Below, piece after piece: positions 63,247 to 64,000 of a stretch of DNA of 64,000 nucleotides; the stretch's first letter is position 1, and each line of letters opens with the position of its first letter. The notes beneath the pieces are model-generated. The model searched no databases. It saw nothing but the letters and a program-made list of their open reading frames with translations, and was not told the DNA's origin. A program made the translations under genes and the position numbers. Origin of the DNA: CAILZL01 sp963748005 (lineage in GTDB: Bacteria > Pseudomonadota > Gammaproteobacteria > Steroidobacterales > Steroidobacteraceae); assembly GCA_963748005.1 (NCBI GenBank), contig CAVVHH010000002.1, positions 2,108,001-2,172,000 of the forward strand. Direction: 5' to 3'.

Positions 63247-63305
63247 CCGGACCCTACGGTCCGGTCACTATCAAAGAGTGGGAGACTGGTTGATGCCAGT
63301 CTCCC
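63247..63305 (-). terminator. Two hairpins downstream of the third TonB receptor
   Basis: GGGAGACTGG/CCAGTCTCCC (63280-63289 and 63296-63305) and CCGGACC/GGTCCGG (63247-63253 and 63258-63264) are exact inverted pairs about 20 bp beyond the receptor stop. Only a short T-rich stretch lies between them on the minus strand. Confidence 0.5.
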
Positions 63306-63325
63306 GGTTATCACGAACGCACGAG

Positions 63326-64000
63326 TTAATACGAGTAGCGGAATTTCACCCCGTATTGCTGAGGTGCGCTGTACAGCCTGAAGTCGTTATTCACAATACC
63401 AGCAATGTAAACCTCGTCAGTAAGATTCGTGCCAAAGGCCTGCAGCATCCAGTGCTCGTTCGGTGTCCAGGTCAGCGACGCATCCAGCGTGTGATATGCA
63501 GGCAAATAGTCCGGAGAGAGGCCGCCATCCGGCGTGCCACCATTTGCCTGGGCGTACGTTCCTGCCACCATCGACGGGAGCTGGAACACGGTTGCCCATT
63601 GTTCAGCCGTCGCTGAGTACTGCACACGTGGCGTGAAGGAACCTTCGCCAAACGGTATGGCATATTCGACACCGGCGCTGACCGTGTATCCGGGCGCGAA
63701 CGGTAGCTCGCGGCCGACCAGATCTTGCCGAACGGCCGGCTGCCGTCCATCACGTATGTCGCGACCACCGGTATCCACCACCTCTGAATCGAGTTTCGCA
63801 CCCGACAGATTGAAGCCAAAGCCGCCGAACTGGGCACGCAACTGCAACTCGATACCTTTGATGCGCGCCTTCGGCAGATTGGTTACATACGTCGCATTGG
63901 CCGCAGCCGGGTCCTGAAAGTTCAGCTGGTAGTCCTCATAATCCGTCTGGAACGCCGTCAGATCGGAGTGCAGGTGGCCTTCGAACATGGTGGCTTTCCA
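63326..64000 (-). CDS. TonB-dependent receptor, C-terminal part (runs off the window)
   Basis: About 224 residues open to the right edge, stop at 63326. The visible part is the last strands of a TonB-receptor barrel: YEDYQLNFQDPAAAN, IKGIELQLRAQFGGFGFNLS, LPFAPGYTVSAGVEYAIP, YHTLDASLTWTPNEHWMLQAF and the terminal YGVKFRYSY, which ends in an aromatic residue as outer-membrane barrels do. It does not closely resemble the other two receptors, but looks like the sphingomonad/gammaproteobacterial type that binds plant compounds. The plug domain lies outside the window. Confidence 0.9.
   Translation of the reverse strand, partial: WKATMFEGHLHSDLTAFQTDYEDYQLNFQDPAAANATYVTNLPKARIKGIELQLRAQFGGFGFNLSGAKLDSEVVDTGGRDIRDGRQPAVRQDLVGRELPFAPGYTVSAGVEYAIPFGEGSFTPRVQYSATAEQWATVFQLPSMVAGTYAQANGGTPDGGLSPDYLPAYHTLDASLTWTPNEHWMLQAFGTNLTDEVYIAGIVNNDFRLYSAPQQYGVKFRYSY

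Noticed and set aside
1..64000. CRISPR array, prophage, integrase or transposase
   Set aside because: No regularly spaced repeats and no phage, integrase or transposase-type proteins were seen; only small palindromic elements.

Overview
The window comes from a Gram-negative proteobacterium with a fairly high G+C content. It encodes TonB-dependent receptors, a FecI/FecR surface-signalling pair, tripartite TRAP and NitT/TauT-type ABC transport parts, a PQQ dehydrogenase and many proteins with Sec or twin-arginine signals. The gene mix (ring cleavage of aromatic acids, tannase/feruloyl-esterase-like and carboxylesterase hydrolases, periplasmic sugar oxidation) fits a plant-polymer or lignin-aromatic degrader. 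A gammaproteobacterium of the Steroidobacter/Nevskia type is possible, but no rRNA or marker gene is present to fix this. I saw no tRNA, rRNA, CRISPR array or transposase gene.

Layout. 1-5.8 kb: a truncated lactonase and a ceramidase-like hydrolase (minus), a PepSY membrane protein and a phospholipase-D-like protein (plus), and a PEBP-family secreted protein (minus). 5.9-18.7 kb: an aromatic-acid catabolic island. A 4,5-dihydroxyphthalate-decarboxylase-like gene is divergent from a long plus-strand cluster: ligJ, HpaI-type aldolase, amidohydrolase, ABC ATPase and permease, a second decarboxylase-like gene, a ThDP enzyme and a LysR regulator with two DNA-binding domains. This cluster converges on an MFS transporter and a LigB-type ring-cleavage dioxygenase. 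19.5-24.1 kb: a PD40 propeller protein, an orphan Tat-exported ABC binding protein and a second ceramidase-like hydrolase. 25.0-32.0 kb: ECF sigma factor, FecR anti-sigma factor, a TonB receptor reading frame carrying an STN signalling domain plus a second internal signal peptide, and a carboxylesterase. 32.4-35.9 kb: an intact RraA-family gene followed by an MFS transporter, dgoK and dgoA, all three broken by frameshifts (about nine indels in under 3 kb).

35.9-51.6 kb: a secreted oxidation cluster (cupin, PQQ dehydrogenase with an inserted cytochrome c, SMP-30 lactonase, ABM-fold protein, all minus), a Tat-exported sugar isomerase-like protein, a VOC/core-MetE/VOC operon, a tannase-family esterase, a second TonB receptor and a second orphan binding protein. 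51.7-64 kb: an alpha/beta hydrolase, palindromic repeat elements, a complete TRAP transporter followed by a second VOC + core-MetE pair, an MBL-fold hydrolase, a DUF6152-type protein with two related secreted proteins, and the C-terminal part of a third TonB receptor.

How the parts may work together (inference): surface receptors and esterases release and import aromatic or sugar conjugates, periplasmic enzymes oxidise or hydrolyse them, ABC/TRAP/MFS systems carry products across the inner membrane, and the meta-cleavage genes convert aromatic acids to central metabolites. The most unusual items are the twice-occurring VOC + core-MetE module (one copy with permuted metal-ligand positions), the STN/TonB-receptor frame with two signal peptides, the tandem-HTH LysR regulator, a decarboxylase-fold protein in the place of an ABC binding protein, and the localised frameshift cluster over the dgo genes.
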